Shown here: in pieces, positions 35,936 to 47,227 of the stretch
How positions within the stretch are numbered: the stretch's first letter is position 1
Layout of the letters: every line of letters begins with the position of its first letter
DNA from: Macrotrachela quadricornifera
Taxonomy: Eukaryota > Rotifera > Eurotatoria > Philodinida > Philodinidae
Reading direction: 5' to 3'
Assembly: GCA_022393335.1 (NCBI GenBank)
Contig: JAJEKB010001261.1
Span: 46,890-110,889, forward strand
DNA length: 64,000 nucleotides
Notes under the pieces: generated by a model
What the model was told of the DNA's origin: nothing
Seen by the model: only the letters and a program-made list of their open reading frames with translations
Database searches by the model: none
Program-made: the position numbers and the translations under genes

Positions 35936-37648
35936 ATGTTAATTGCACACAAAATTACGATAGAAGTTCTAGCAGTAATACTGATTTTATCGCTGATTAT
36001 TCCAGCGATCAGAGCGACCAACATTTCACCGACGGCTCAAACCCAACAAGGTGTTTATATTGGTCGTCAAATAACAATCAATGGTACGAATGTGAACTAT
36101 TGGCTTGGCATACCTTATGCTCAACAACCTATCGGAAACCTTCGATGGAGGCCTCCTCAAACTCTTGCCACATCGAATGTGACCAGAGAAGCATACAATT
36201 CTAATTCTTGTCCTCAAATGTTTGACTTTGGCTTTCAACGTACTGAATCTTGTCTCATTCTAAATGTATACGCCCCAGAGAATGCGAATAATTTGCCTGT
36301 GTATGTTTGGATTCATGGAGGCGGTTTTAATGCTGGTGCATCTATGCAGTATAATGCTGCACCGTTTGTTAGCACAAGCATGATCAATTCTATTCCTATA
36401 GTCGTTGTCACAATCAATTATCGGGTTGGTCTGTTTGGTTTCCTCGCAGATGAAGGATTGTTTGAAGAAAGATCTGGTATCGACAATAGAAGAACCACTG
36501 GTAACTATGGTATATTAGATCAAATCATGGCATTAGATTGGATAAAGAAAAATATAGCTGGTTTCGGTGGTAATCCTGATCAAATTACTATCGGTGGTGA
36601 GAGTGCTGGTGGTGTAAGCACCGCAATTTTGCTCACAACCTCTCTGGTTCCTAGTGGTACATTTCAAAGAGCTCATGTTGGAAGTGGTACTATATGGCCC
36701 AATTTGATGGAACCTTGGGAGGTGGCCATGAAGAAGACCGGCAACGTTTTGCGAGCCAATACAAATTGTACTACAGTACAATGTCTCCGCAATCTAACCG
36801 TAGATCAAATCGTTGCAGTCCAAACTTTTATGACGGCTGGAAGTACCATGGCATTTTCTGGCCTTCCAGTTATCGATGGTTACGTGCTAAGCGATATGCT
36901 GGAAAACTACTATGTGAGAGGAAATTTTCAAAAAGTTCCTTTACTAATCGGAACCACGGCGAACGAGACAACGATGATCACATGTCCGATCTTTAATGGC
37001 ACCGCCAACAGTGCACAAGTTCAAGCTTACCTCATGAGCATATACAATGCCACCATTATCGATGAGATCACTTCTATTTATGGTCCTATATCTGACTCTG
37101 ATAATCCATTAACATATCTAAACATTGCATACACTAACTCTTGGATGAATTGTGGATCTAGACGTATTGCTTCGAGCTTTTCTCGTTATACAGCACCTTC
37201 TTATTTATATACATACAATCATCTCCTGTCTGCTACACCGTCTTGCCTCGGTGTAGCACATGCTGCCGAACTTGCCATGCTCTTTCCGTCGTATATTCCT
37301 TATTTTTTGCGTGGTTACACTTTCAATGCAATAGATCAACAAATCTCTATGAATATGATGCTATATTGGGCTCATTTCATCTCTAATTCGAATCCAAATT
37401 ACAATGGAAGTCCAGGTAATTGGGATGCTTATCAAAACTCGAACGATAACGATTTTGTGATTGAGTTCAATCCATATATGAGAAATCATTACTATTATCC
37501 TACTTGCTCACGGCTTTGGGATCGGTATGCTGTGACAGACAATACGATCACATCGATTGCAAATATATATACCAACAAATATCAGTATTTTTTATTGCTT
37601 TTTTCTTTAATTTGCATTTATATCCATACTAATTTCAATTCTTACTGA
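35936..37648 (+). CDS. Type-B carboxylesterase, secreted or membrane-anchored
   Basis: Hydrolyses carboxylic esters (alpha/beta-hydrolase fold, cholinesterase-like family). A single uninterrupted 570-codon frame. Residues 1-27 form a signal peptide (LAVILILSLIIPAIRA). Family landmarks in order: GIPYAQQPIGNLRW at about 60, SEXCLXLNVY-type block ESCLILNVYAP near 105, oxyanion-hole motif WIHGGGF, nucleophile elbow GGESAGG with Ser223, acid Glu344 (ANETT) and His442 (GVAHAAEL), giving a complete apparent triad. Several N-glycosylation sequons are visible. The last 20 residues are strongly hydrophobic (QYFLLLFSLICIYI), suggesting a GPI signal or membrane anchor. AATAAA lies about 25 bp after the stop. 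Lack of introns and a higher G+C than neighbouring genes suggest horizontal acquisition or a retrocopy; neither is proven. Confidence 0.9.
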   Translation: MLIAHKITIEVLAVILILSLIIPAIRATNISPTAQTQQGVYIGRQITINGTNVNYWLGIPYAQQPIGNLRWRPPQTLATSNVTREAYNSNSCPQMFDFGFQRTESCLILNVYAPENANNLPVYVWIHGGGFNAGASMQYNAAPFVSTSMINSIPIVVVTINYRVGLFGFLADEGLFEERSGIDNRRTTGNYGILDQIMALDWIKKNIAGFGGNPDQITIGGESAGGVSTAILLTTSLVPSGTFQRAHVGSGTIWPNLMEPWEVAMKKTGNVLRANTNCTTVQCLRNLTVDQIVAVQTFMTAGSTMAFSGLPVIDGYVLSDMLENYYVRGNFQKVPLLIGTTANETTMITCPIFNGTANSAQVQAYLMSIYNATIIDEITSIYGPISDSDNPLTYLNIAYTNSWMNCGSRRIASSFSRYTAPSYLYTYNHLLSATPSCLGVAHAAELAMLFPSYIPYFLRGYTFNAIDQQISMNMMLYWAHFISNSNPNYNGSPGNWDAYQNSNDNDFVIEFNPYMRNHYYYPTCSRLWDRYAVTDNTITSIANIYTNKYQYFLLLFSLICIYIHTNFNSY

Positions 37649-37826
37649 TGCGTTTATTTTTATTTTATCATAATAAATGTTTTTATAATACTCAAGTCTT
37701 CAGTTCTATCCTCTCTGTACAATTATTTGACTCTTTCAGTCAGAGACTCGTTTTCAAAATAACGAAGAGTGATAATCTTTCAAACTCAACATCATTATTT
37801 TACTACATTCGTTTTTTTCATATTTT

Positions 37827-38434
37827 ATGAAGAGAAAAGAAAAAACCAAAATGTCTTCTATTCATCGTTTGCTGAAAGTACGATGGTACTCAAATACAAA
37901 AAGTAATCCATGCTCCTCTGATATTGAATGGTCTGAATATACAAATATCGAAGAGGCTTTTAATACAAATAAAGAAGAGATTGAAATCGATGATGATTAT
38001 ATAATTAATTTAAAAGAATAAATACAATACAACAGATTCGATCATAATAAGAAACAAGCCATAAAACGATTTTTATTAGATTCATCAACCACAACTTGTG
38101 TTTACCTGCGCGAAGAACGCTTTTCATCGCCTGTATCACTTGGTTCCATTCCACCTATCGAAATAATGGAACAAGTCATATTGAGACAGTTTATCGTCGA
38201 ATGAATTGCACCGATAAAGAACGATTGAAATATATAAGTAATCATGTAATATATTTCTCAGCTTTTACATCCACTAGTACAAATCAAGCGCTAGCATCCA
38301 TCTTCGGCAGTACACTTCTTATCATTCAATCAAAGTTTTACTCTTTGTTCTCTTGTAAGATTCGTTCTTATGGTATTGACATACAAAATCTACCTTATTT
38401 TACTCTATCCAGCGGCGTTATTCGAATTTGTTGA
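37827..38434 (+). pseudogene. WWE-domain ADP-ribosyltransferase relic
   Basis: Remains of a protein type common in rotifers, with an N-terminal WWE domain and a C-terminal mono-ADP-ribosyltransferase (ART) domain. A frame from 37827 reads a WWE-like segment (VRWYSNTKS, IEWSEYTNIEEAF, EIDDDYIINLKE) to a TAA at about 38019, then continues in the same frame as recognisable family sequence (NKKQAIKRF, CVYLREERF). A second frame, 38096-38434, carries an ART-like block: VYRRMNCTDKERLKYI, then FSAFTSTSTNQA before a small beta segment. The usual VYRG has become VYRR, and no E-x-E catalytic loop follows. An internal stop, a frame change and missing parts mark it as a pseudogene. Confidence 0.65.
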
Positions 38435-38943
38435 ATATGAATATAAACGAGAATAAACAGTAGAATTTTTTGCGCACGATATTGGTGTATTAGTATAAAA
38501 TCAATTCAAACAATGCTACATAATGGCATATTTTTCATGGCACTCACGAGGAAACATCCTCAGATGTTCCCTCGTTAGTTTCTATTCTTTTTAAAATAAT
38601 TTTTCTTATCCTAAATAAACAATCATTTCGCCATTTCGTAGTAACATTTACGATGATATGAACTTCCCTTGTTACCATATAATATAAACATAAATTTTAC
38701 CAATGTTGTCAAAACAATACAAGTATTATTGCATAAAATTACACCCGGTTGTGCAATACTCTCTTTTCTATTAGCCAATGTAATTTTATTTCTAAACATC
38801 TATATAAAGCGTGTGTATATAACATATTTTGAGAACGTAATTCGAATTTAGTTTTCGACATGCTTAAAATCGATTAAAAGTATCTATCATGCTTTGTATC
38901 CTATTCATTTTATTGTTTCACATATATCTATTTTAGCTTTCAT
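38435..38943. other. Intergenic, no gene seen
   Basis: AT-rich spacer between the ART relic and the F-box gene. The short frame at 38669-38851 has a hydrophobic stretch but no recognisable features. Confidence 0.5.
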
Positions 38944-40898
38944 ATGGACAAGAGAAAACGACAAAAACAAAATAATATTAATATCAACAATAAACGAAAG
39001 AAATTAAGATTTAATTCATGCAAGTCAGTTAAAATAAAATATATTTTTTTTTATAAAAATTCAAAATTTTATTTAATAGTTTATCAAAAAATTCTTTTAC
39101 TAATTTTGAAAATCTTGATAATGCACTTATTTATGAAATATTTGATTATTTGGATTTTTATGATATATATCAAGCATTTTCAAATCTTAATCTACGATTT
39201 GATAATATTTTAAATCATTCTTCTTTTCCCATCCGAATCAATCTATTATTTATATCAAAATCATTTTTTAATCATTATTATGAACAATTTATTATTCCTA
39301 ATCAACATCGAATTACATTACTTCAATTATCAAATCCATTAATTATTGATCAAATTCTTTCATCAAATTCTATTCTATCAAAATTAAATCGACTTCAAAA
39401 TCTTATTCTTTATAATATTAAATCAAAATATTTTGAAGAACTTTTTAGTGATTTAATTTCCTTACCTTGTCTTTCTTCATTAATTATTAATTGTGCAGAT
39501 ATTATTAAAAATAAAAATGATTTTTATCAACAAATATTTCGTTTACCTACATTGAAATGTTTAAAAATATCATTGAAAGAAGATGATGAATATAATTCAT
39601 TACCTATTGCAACAACTGAATTTAGTCCGATTGAAAATCTTATTCTTACAGGTAGAATATATATTAATGAACTTAATATTTTATTATCATATATTCCTAA
39701 AATTCAACGTTTAACAATTCATAATTTATATAAATCTGTTAATCAGGAAACAAATGAATTCTATTCAATTATGTTAAAATATTTAAAATATGTTTCTTTG
39801 AATATAATTGATCTTACTTTTAAAGAATTTGAATTAATAATAAAAAATTTCTTTTATCAAATTGAAATATTATATATTAAAATAAAAGATAATCAAGAAT
39901 ATATTGATGCTAATCGATGGCAAGAATTAATTAATTCTTATTTATTAAATTTACAAATATTTGATATTCAATATAAATATTCTTTTAATAATAATAATGA
40001 TTTATTTAATAAATTTAATTCGTTATTTTGGTTTGAAAGAAAATGGTTTTTTGAACATCATTTTTATTATAATCAAAATAGTTTTCATGGAATTTTCTTT
40101 TCAACAAATCCATATAGGTATAAATACAATCCATTCATTTATTTATATTTATTTTATTTTTCTAGACGAAAAAAGTATGTCTTATGTGATGAAAGTAATA
40201 AGATTACTAATCAAAATATAATCAATTCTATTAATCATATTAAAATTCAAACAAAAAAAGCAATGATGATTTGTCAAAATTCTTTTCCAAATGTTACTGA
40301 AATAAATTTCTCCGATGATTTTATACATGAAATTAAAACATCATTTTCAACTCAATTAAGCAAAATAATATCTTTAAAATTATTAACAAAATTTATTATT
40401 AAACTTAATATATCATGTTTTTCAAAAATGATTGAATTATTACGTTATACACCTAATATTCATACATTTAATATTGAACTTTTACCATATAATCAATCAC
40501 AAAAAAATTATCATTGGATAAATTTTTATACATTACATCAAAATAAAACTTTTGAATTAGTATCGAAAACAAATAAGATTAAAAATTTAATTATGAAATC
40601 ATGTAATGATATAATATATGTACAATTTTTTATTGATTTATTTCCACGATTGAAACATATTACAAGTGATACATTAACATCAAGTATGAGTGAATTTTTA
40701 AAATTGTTATTATTAAAACCTAGTAATAACACTCGTCATTTAACTTTATTATGTGTTGAGAATGTACCTGAATATGATGTTACAAGGATAGAAAAAGTTA
40801 TTAATTCACAAAATGGAATTAAGATTGATTTTATGAAGATAAGAAATTGTTCGTCTAACGATATGAATATAAAATATAAAGTTTATTTTTGGTGGTAG
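38944..40898 (+). CDS. F-box protein with leucine-rich, divergent C-terminus
   Basis: Probable substrate-recognition subunit of an SCF-type ubiquitin ligase. Two exons, 632 aa: 38944-39023 and 39080-40898, separated by a 56-nt intron that completes a codon (AA|T). Exon 1 encodes a basic Asn/Lys-rich start (MDKRKRQKQNNININNKRKK). The F-box lies at about residues 36-71: FENLDNALIYEIFDYLDFYD followed by IYQAFSNLNLRFDNIL. The remaining ~560 residues are rich in Leu, Ile, Asn and Tyr, with repeating short hydrophobic segments such as LTKFIIKLNIS and IKNLIMKSCND, which suggest irregular leucine-rich repeats. Without the splice, a later ATG at 39150 would lose half the F-box, so the two-exon model is preferred. 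The substrate is unknown. Confidence 0.8.
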
Positions 40899-41023
40899 TA
40901 TTTGTAGTTTTAATAAATTATTATTACTATACTTTAAAGATTCTCATAAGCCATTTAATAATCACCTAAAAATCGAATTATACAAGAATTCTGTTATTTA
41001 AAAGTAAGAAAATATGTTTATCT

Positions 41024-41189
41024 GGTACTTGTTTGTTATCTTCCCCCCATAATTGAGGGTGAGGGCGAGTGCAGCCTCACATCCGCAACCGAGGGTGGGG
41101 GTAAGCGCATCCTCACACCCGTAGCTGAGGGTGCGAGGCTATGTTTATTCTCACTCTCAATTATGGGGGGGAGATAACAAACAAGTACC
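41024..41189. mobile_element. 166-bp MITE with ~38-bp terminal inverted repeats
   Basis: The left end GGTACTTGTTTGTTATCTTC, continuing through CCCCCATAATTGAGGGTGAG, is matched by the reverse complement at the right end, closing with ...GATAACAAACAAGTACC. The arms are almost identical, so the insertion is fairly young. The G-rich centre (GAGGGTGGGGGTAAGCGCATCC) contrasts with the AT-rich surroundings. No coding capacity and no clear target duplication. A related relic lies at 35310-35385. Confidence 0.82.
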
Positions 41190-42051
41190 CGATTCTGTTT
41201 CCATCAAAAGTTATTCAACAAAATATTCACTCAATACGAATGAGTATAGACATCACATATAATAATAAAACATCTTAATCCTTTGTCTATTTTGCGGGAT
41301 CCAAGTGACCCATTGGACATATATATATAATTTTAAAATACTAGTGAAAGAGAATAAAAGCTTTTCATCTTTCATCTACACAAAACGTCTATGTCAAGAT
41401 ATCAGCGTGTTTTCCTATACTAAATCGAAGCCATTGATTCTAAGGTTTCTGAATTCTTGCTCAATGCTCTTACGAAAGCAATCCGTGATCTTTCTTTTAG
41501 AAACATCTTTTATTAAACTGATAGTAGATCGTTCACTCTTCTCCATTATTTATTGGCTTGTCAAATGATTGTTGTTGAATATTTTATTTAATAACATTCT
41601 TTCAAATCTAAGAAATATTTCACAATTCTAAACACTTTTTCTTAAAATCCATATTGATATGATCATTGTATGTATTATTAAAGCATATAAATAACTATAG
41701 TTTCAAGTTTATTTAAGTTGAAAGTCAAAGATAACAAGAATGAAGCAGGTAAAGAAAAAGAAAAGAAAAAAAAAGAAAAAGAAGAAGAACAAACACAATC
41801 ACACATAGAAAGGCAAAGAGACCAGAATAAGGATTATCGTTATCATCATCATCTTTTCTCTTTCTTCCAGATCCCCGAGAATTTTCATCAGTACATGAAA
41901 AACGAAAGACCAATAAACAATATCACTTTCTCCAAAAAAAGGAAAAAAAAACGTTGATAGTTATGATAATCATATGAATAAAGAAACAAAAAAAAAAAGA
42001 AGAAGTGAGAAAAACGAAAAAGAAAAAAAAAACAGAAAACAGAAAAAGAAA
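41190..42051. other. Spacer between F-box and G3BP genes
   Basis: No gene recognised. The short frames at 41305-41568 and 41718-41957 have no domain; the latter is a Lys/Glu-rich purine tract. This convergent spacer holds the 3' ends of both neighbours. Confidence 0.5.
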
Positions 42052-43477
42052 TCATTTCGTTCCTCCTTTTCCCCCACGTCGTGCACCACGAGTCGGTGCA
42101 CCTTCATAATATGATTGATTATAAAATGATGATGGATAACCAGTTGATTGATAACTTGTTGGTAAAGCAGCTGTTGGATATGTTGGACGAAATGTATGTG
42201 GAAAAGGGCGACGTTTTTTTGCTTCAACATTTATTTTTTGAGTTTTTAATAAATTTTCATGATCAGCTACAATAGCTTTTGCCATATCAATTGATTGACA
42301 AACAACAAAAGCAAAATTTGCTGCACCAACTTGAGATCCTGTATTACCAATACGAACAAGAAGAAGACTTCCATATGGTCGAAATAATTCATGAATCTAA
42401 ATTTTAAACAAAAATAATTTTATTAATAAAAAAAAAGAAAAAAGAAAATATTTTCTTTACTTCATTTTCTGTAACTTGAGCTGAAAGATTTCCAACAAAT
42501 ACTTCTTGATCATCTGTATAACCAGTTGAGAGATAACCTTCTTCACCATTTCCATAATACCATGAATCATCATAATAATCATTTGCATCTTGTGGATGAC
42601 CACGTGTTGTACGATTATTATTTCCACTAGATTTCGATGCTTTTTTTTGTTGTTTATTTGATTTATTTGATTTTGTTGCTGATGATGTTGTTGGTGTTGA
42701 TGTTGTTATTAATGATGATGATGTTGATGGTTGAATTTCATTTGAATTTATTGTTGTAGTTGTTGTTGTTGTTGTCATAGGTTTTTCTTTTTTTCCAATA
42801 GCATCTCGATATGATTTTGGTTTTGATGTTTGCTCTTTTTCTTGTGTTTTAGCTTGTTCAACAATAGGTGTTACTGGTGGAGTTACATTCGTTGTTGAAG
42901 ATGTATTTATATCAGATTCATTTTCTTTTTTTTCAATAATTGTATTATCAAAAAATTCAATATTATTTGTAGCTGACGGTGTTATTGGTGTTTCAACCAT
43001 TGATGAAGAATTTATTGTCATTGATGTTTTTGTATTATCATTTGTTGATATTAATGTTGGACTATCTTGATATCGAAATATATCATTGTGTACATAATAT
43101 TTTTGTTTTGAATTATCTGCTGGTGTTAATACAAATGTTTGTACAAAACGTTTCATTATTGGTTGAGTTTGAGAATCTAATATAGATGTTGATGATATTT
43201 CTCCACATACTTGTACAACAACAGATGAACCAACTGTTGAATGACAATCAACTTGACGAATTTTAACATGACGTTGTTTTAATGATAATTCTTCAATACG
43301 TTTAGCAATTGCTTCTGTACCAATAACAGTTTTTGTTGGATCATCATGCATAAATGTTGATGATGATGAATAAAAACGATGTAATGATTCTGGATGTTCA
43401 TGAAGTAGACGATAATATTGAACAACAAATGCTTTACCTATTTGTTGTGGTGTTGCGTTAGTTGTTGTTGAAGACAT
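42052..43477 (-). CDS. G3BP: G3BP/Rasputin-like stress-granule RNA-binding protein
   Basis: Binds RNA and, in other animals, nucleates cytoplasmic stress granules and contacts Ras pathway and deubiquitinase partners. Two exons, 453 aa: 43477-42461 and 42396-42052, phase 0. An NTF2-like domain covers about residues 10-135 (QQIGKAFVVQYYRLLHEHPE, FMHDDPTKTVIGTEAI, KYYVHNDIFRYQD). A long disordered Thr/Ser/Lys-rich middle follows (PKSYRDAIGKKEK; Thr run). An RRM spans the intron at about 325-405: EVFVGNLSAQVTENE in exon 1, IHELFRPYGSLLLVRIG and NFAFVVC in exon 2. The tail GAPTRGARRGGKGGTK is a short RG-rich region. Domain order matches animal G3BP exactly and the length is close to human G3BP1 (466 aa). 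Confidence 0.93.
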
Positions 43478-43637
43478 TTTTTTTACTGTTTTATATTAAC
43501 AATAATAAATATTTATAAATAAGCGAAAAAAACATTTAGAAAATCTAAAAAAATATGAGTAGATTTTTATTTTTATATATAATCATTTATTTAAAAAAAA
43601 ACCAATAAGAAAAACTATCAATTTCAATCATTTTTAT

Positions 43638-46600
43638 TTAGTTATTGTATATAGATTGAAGTGAATTTCGATGTTTATAAGGTAATGTAAGATAAACGAA
43701 TTTAATCGTTCGATTTTCTAAAGTAATATGTAATGGATGATTTGTATAATATTGACATAGTTGAATTATATTCATAAATCTTGGTTCATTTCGACGATTT
43801 TTTAATTCATATTGATTATTCTATATCAAAAGAATGAATGAATATTTTATTTTAAATTATTATTTACTGGAAGCTTATTTATTTCAAATTCATGAATATG
43901 ACCATTATTATAAACATATAATATCTAAAATAAATAATTATTTATTCATTGATTGAATATTTAACAATTAATTCATACGATTTCTTTTGGATATAAACTT
44001 AGGTTATGATGAACAAAAATATGAAATAGTCTTTTCTAGTATATAGCATGTTCGGGTTTTTTTTTTAATAGAATTTATTAAGCGATGAAAAAATAAATTA
44101 ATCATTTATTATGTTCTATGCATTATATGTTTTAAGGTTTATTCAGATTGTATTTACAAATTTATTTTTCTGAATGAAATCAAATGAGTATTCTGACCTT
44201 ATGTCAGGTTTCCGGTATCATAGAGATATGGTATGGCGTCATCGTGCGTGTAAATATGTATTCTTTATCTTGTATTTTGTCGACGTGAATTCTATATCAT
44301 GCTTTGAGAACGAAGGTAAAGGTAATAGACTCTTCTTTAACCTTAACTTTTACTTATTATCAATCATCTCATTCTCAAGATTCTATTTCACTTTCTGATA
44401 AATTTCATCATTAAAGAACTAAATCAATCATAGTATGTATCTTCGGATATTTCAGCATATATAAATCATTGATAGTTTATAGTTACTATTAATCTCATCA
44501 AAATCATCTGTATACTTAATATATCTTCTCTAATCTCATATAAGACTGCCAAATTGAATAAGGAATATATTAAACAGTAGATGGAGACAAAAGAAAATTT
44601 CAAGAGAATAATTTTTTCACAGCTTGTTATCTCTGAAAAATTTCCCATTATATACATAAGCATTTCAAATTTCAATTGGAAACTTTACACCAAGACAGAC
44701 TTTAACGAAAATAGTTTATTATGAAAATTTCAGAATCTTTTAATTATTTCTCCTCTGAAATTAAAAAATCCAAATCTGTATATAAGTGCTTTTAAAAAAT
44801 AACAAAAACTATTTCTAATTACTAGAAACAAAGTGAAAAAGGTACTTTATTCTTTCATGTGACTAATAAAAACTCTACCATAGATTCATCGTTCATTATC
44901 TCGTTAGTTTAACAGTAAATATTTAAAAAATTCTCTTTTCATATTAAATATAGCATCATTCACTAATACATACTTACATAATTATCATTATTTGAACACA
45001 AAATTTTCGGTGAAGATCGAATAAGAAAAACACCTGTTCTACCAATATTATTGAGAGTGCTTAAATAAAAATAAAGTGAATAATATATATTTTTTTTCCG
45101 AATAATTATACTTTATAAAATTATTATCTTCATAATTATAATAAATTTCATCCCATAAAAACATCTAAAATAAATAATAAAAAAAAATATTTTCATCGAT
45201 AAATTTTATTATTTACTATTTCTTGTGAATCATTTGTTTTCGTTGTCAATTGTGTTTGAAAATTAGCTGAAGATATTTCATCATTCTCATCTATATCTTC
45301 TGGTAAAATTAATTTTGGTTCTATATATTCACTCTCGTGTGATTCACAATGATGATTACTTCCTTCGGCAAAGGAATAACAATTTGGTCGATTTGATATT
45401 AAATTCATTGAAATATCTAAATATCAAATTAAATTTTATATATAAGGGAAAAAAGATAAACAAACTTTTTTTTGTTTGATCATTATTATTTAAACTGAAA
45501 GAAACCATTAAACGAACATGATTTCCGATTGAACTTACCCATCTAAAAAAGAAAAAATTGTAAAAATATATCAAGAAAAAAAAACTTACAATTAAATGGT
45601 ACATAATGAAAAGGACGATTTGTAACTAAATTAAATAGAACATATATTTAAGGCATATCAAAAGTAGTGCCGACCGTATTTTAATTTTATATAGAACGCT
45701 GAAGTAAAACTTCTTGTTTTTTTCGTATGAATAGATAGAGTATCATTTGCTCTATCTTTCAATAAGTTAGTACCATTAGATTATAATGATTCGATATTTT
45801 ATTTTTTTAAATAGTATGTATTAAGGATATTCCTCCTCTTTTTAAGAATCTATAGGAAATCAAAATACGAGCAGCACTACTCTTGATATGCCCGAAATAA
45901 AATAAGAATAAGCTGAGCAGTAGGAGCAAATAGATTCTATTAATTAAATACCCGAAGATAAATTTTCTTCTTGAGAAAATTTTGGTAAAAAACTAATAAA
46001 AAATAAAGGCAAAAAAAGAAACTAATTAATTAAAATTACTTCTGAGCATCAGAAACTGATCGAGTAATCTGTTTTGGTTTTAATTTCAAAATAGCTTCAT
46101 TAAATTTTTTAACCCAAATCTATTAAAATAAAATCATAAAATACTAAAGATGTCTTTCTTTGTTTTTTTTTACCGATCGTTCTGGAACAGAACAAGCACC
46201 AAATATTTCACTTTTATCATTTTCTTTAAAAATTAATTCCAAAAAAAATAAACCTGCTTTTCCTGTTAGAATTTTTCTACATCTATCATTAAGTCTATTT
46301 TAATAAAAAAAATAAGATTTATTTAATAAGAAAAAAAACAAAACAACAAGTATTACCTATCATCTTGATTCAAAAGAAAACATTTATATGGATTTTTAGT
46401 TTTTTCTGTATATAAATAAAGAATAACTAGATTTTCATTTGGAATATATGTTAAAACGAGAAAATATTTTTTAACTAAAATAGAATTGTTTGTTTTTTTT
46501 ATTTATTTAATTTAATTTCAAACTTACATAATGGAGATTTAAATATACTTTGATCATATAAATATTCTAAATTTCCTTCATGAATAATCCATTCTGGTTT

Positions 46601-46684
46601 AATATCTTCATATTTATATGATAAATATATCGTATCAAGTTTTTTAATATCATTTAATGGTATAATTCGTTTTAATGTATTCAT
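43638..46684 (-). CDS. PH-SH2 adaptor protein (STAP-like)
   Basis: A signalling adaptor predicted to bind phosphoinositides (PH) and phosphotyrosine (SH2). Eleven exons, 394 aa, in frame: 46684-46528, 46474-46357, 46294-46174, 46119-46040, 45542-45466, 45416-45217, 45164-45112, 45059-44978, 44035-43979, 43924-43868, 43820-43638. The PH domain covers about residues 30-150: WIIHEGNLEYLYD, FKKYFLVLTYIP, ending IWVKKFNEAILKLK. An acidic linker follows. The SH2 domain covers about 252-380: MFLWDEIYYNY, TGVFLIRSS with the phosphotyrosine-binding Arg at about 283, ILYVYNNGHIHEFEI, and FMNIIQLCQYYTNHPL. Order and size resemble human STAP1/STAP2. One doubt: exon 4 can also end at an in-frame TAA (...SDAQK stop), which would make two genes. 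Splicing at AA|GTAATT keeps frame and is preferred. The intron at 44036-44977 is unusually long. Confidence 0.72.
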
Positions 46685-46934
46685 TTATTTTTTTCTGTTT
46701 TAATATTCTCTATTTTATCATCTACAAGAATATAAAAAAAGGACAATATAAATATGCTTTAGAATTTATTTTCATTTCATTATTCATTAGATCTTAATAA
46801 CAAAAGAATATTTATTTAGAGATATAATAAAATCTGAATGAAATATAAAAAAAAAAAACAGAAATTTTTTTTCTTTCTTGTTTATTAAATTAAATAAGTA
46901 TACAAATTAAAATAAAGTTTTATTTATTATCGAA

Positions 46935-47227
46935 CTAATATCCACCACGTAATGCTAATACCAAATGAAGAACACTTCCTGCATTAACATTATATTCACT
47001 AACTGTTTTATCATCCATCATTTGTTTTCCACCAAATATAAGACGTTGTTGTGGTGGAGGTATTCCTATTAAATAGATTAAATTATTTAAAATAATATAG
47101 ACAAAAAAAATTTTTTTTTCTTACCTTCTTTTTCCTCAACACGTTCTTTTATACGTTCGATTTTATCAGTTCCATCAATATCAACTTCAATTTCTTTCCC
47201 AGTTAATGTTTTCACTTTGATCATCAT
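46935..47227 (-). CDS. NEDD8: NEDD8 ubiquitin-like modifier
   Basis: A small protein conjugated to cullins to activate cullin-RING ubiquitin ligases. Two exons, 77 aa counting both starting Met codons: 47227-47125 and 47065-46935, joined inside a Gly codon. It reads [20 protein letters not shown], then [31 protein letters not shown] and ends [12 protein letters not shown]8 rather than ubiquitin is indicated by [30 protein letters not shown] and Ala instead of Arg before LRGG. Only one residue (Tyr) follows the GG, so the processing enzyme need remove just that residue. ATG at 47227 or 47224 could start translation. Confidence 0.95.

Noticed and set aside
35692..36204. 170-codon plus-strand frame overlapping the esterase start
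   Set aside because: It overlaps the well-supported esterase frame and reads Thr/Arg-rich repeat text followed by a shadow of the signal-peptide region.
36026..36781. Antisense frames inside the esterase gene
   Set aside because: They are shadows of a real coding sequence with low stop density and have no domain of their own.
45600..45642. Short exon-like segment with a TTTAG acceptor and GTAAGT donor
   Set aside because: It could not be joined in frame to either neighbour in the PH-SH2 gene, whereas skipping it keeps the frame, so it was left out of the model.
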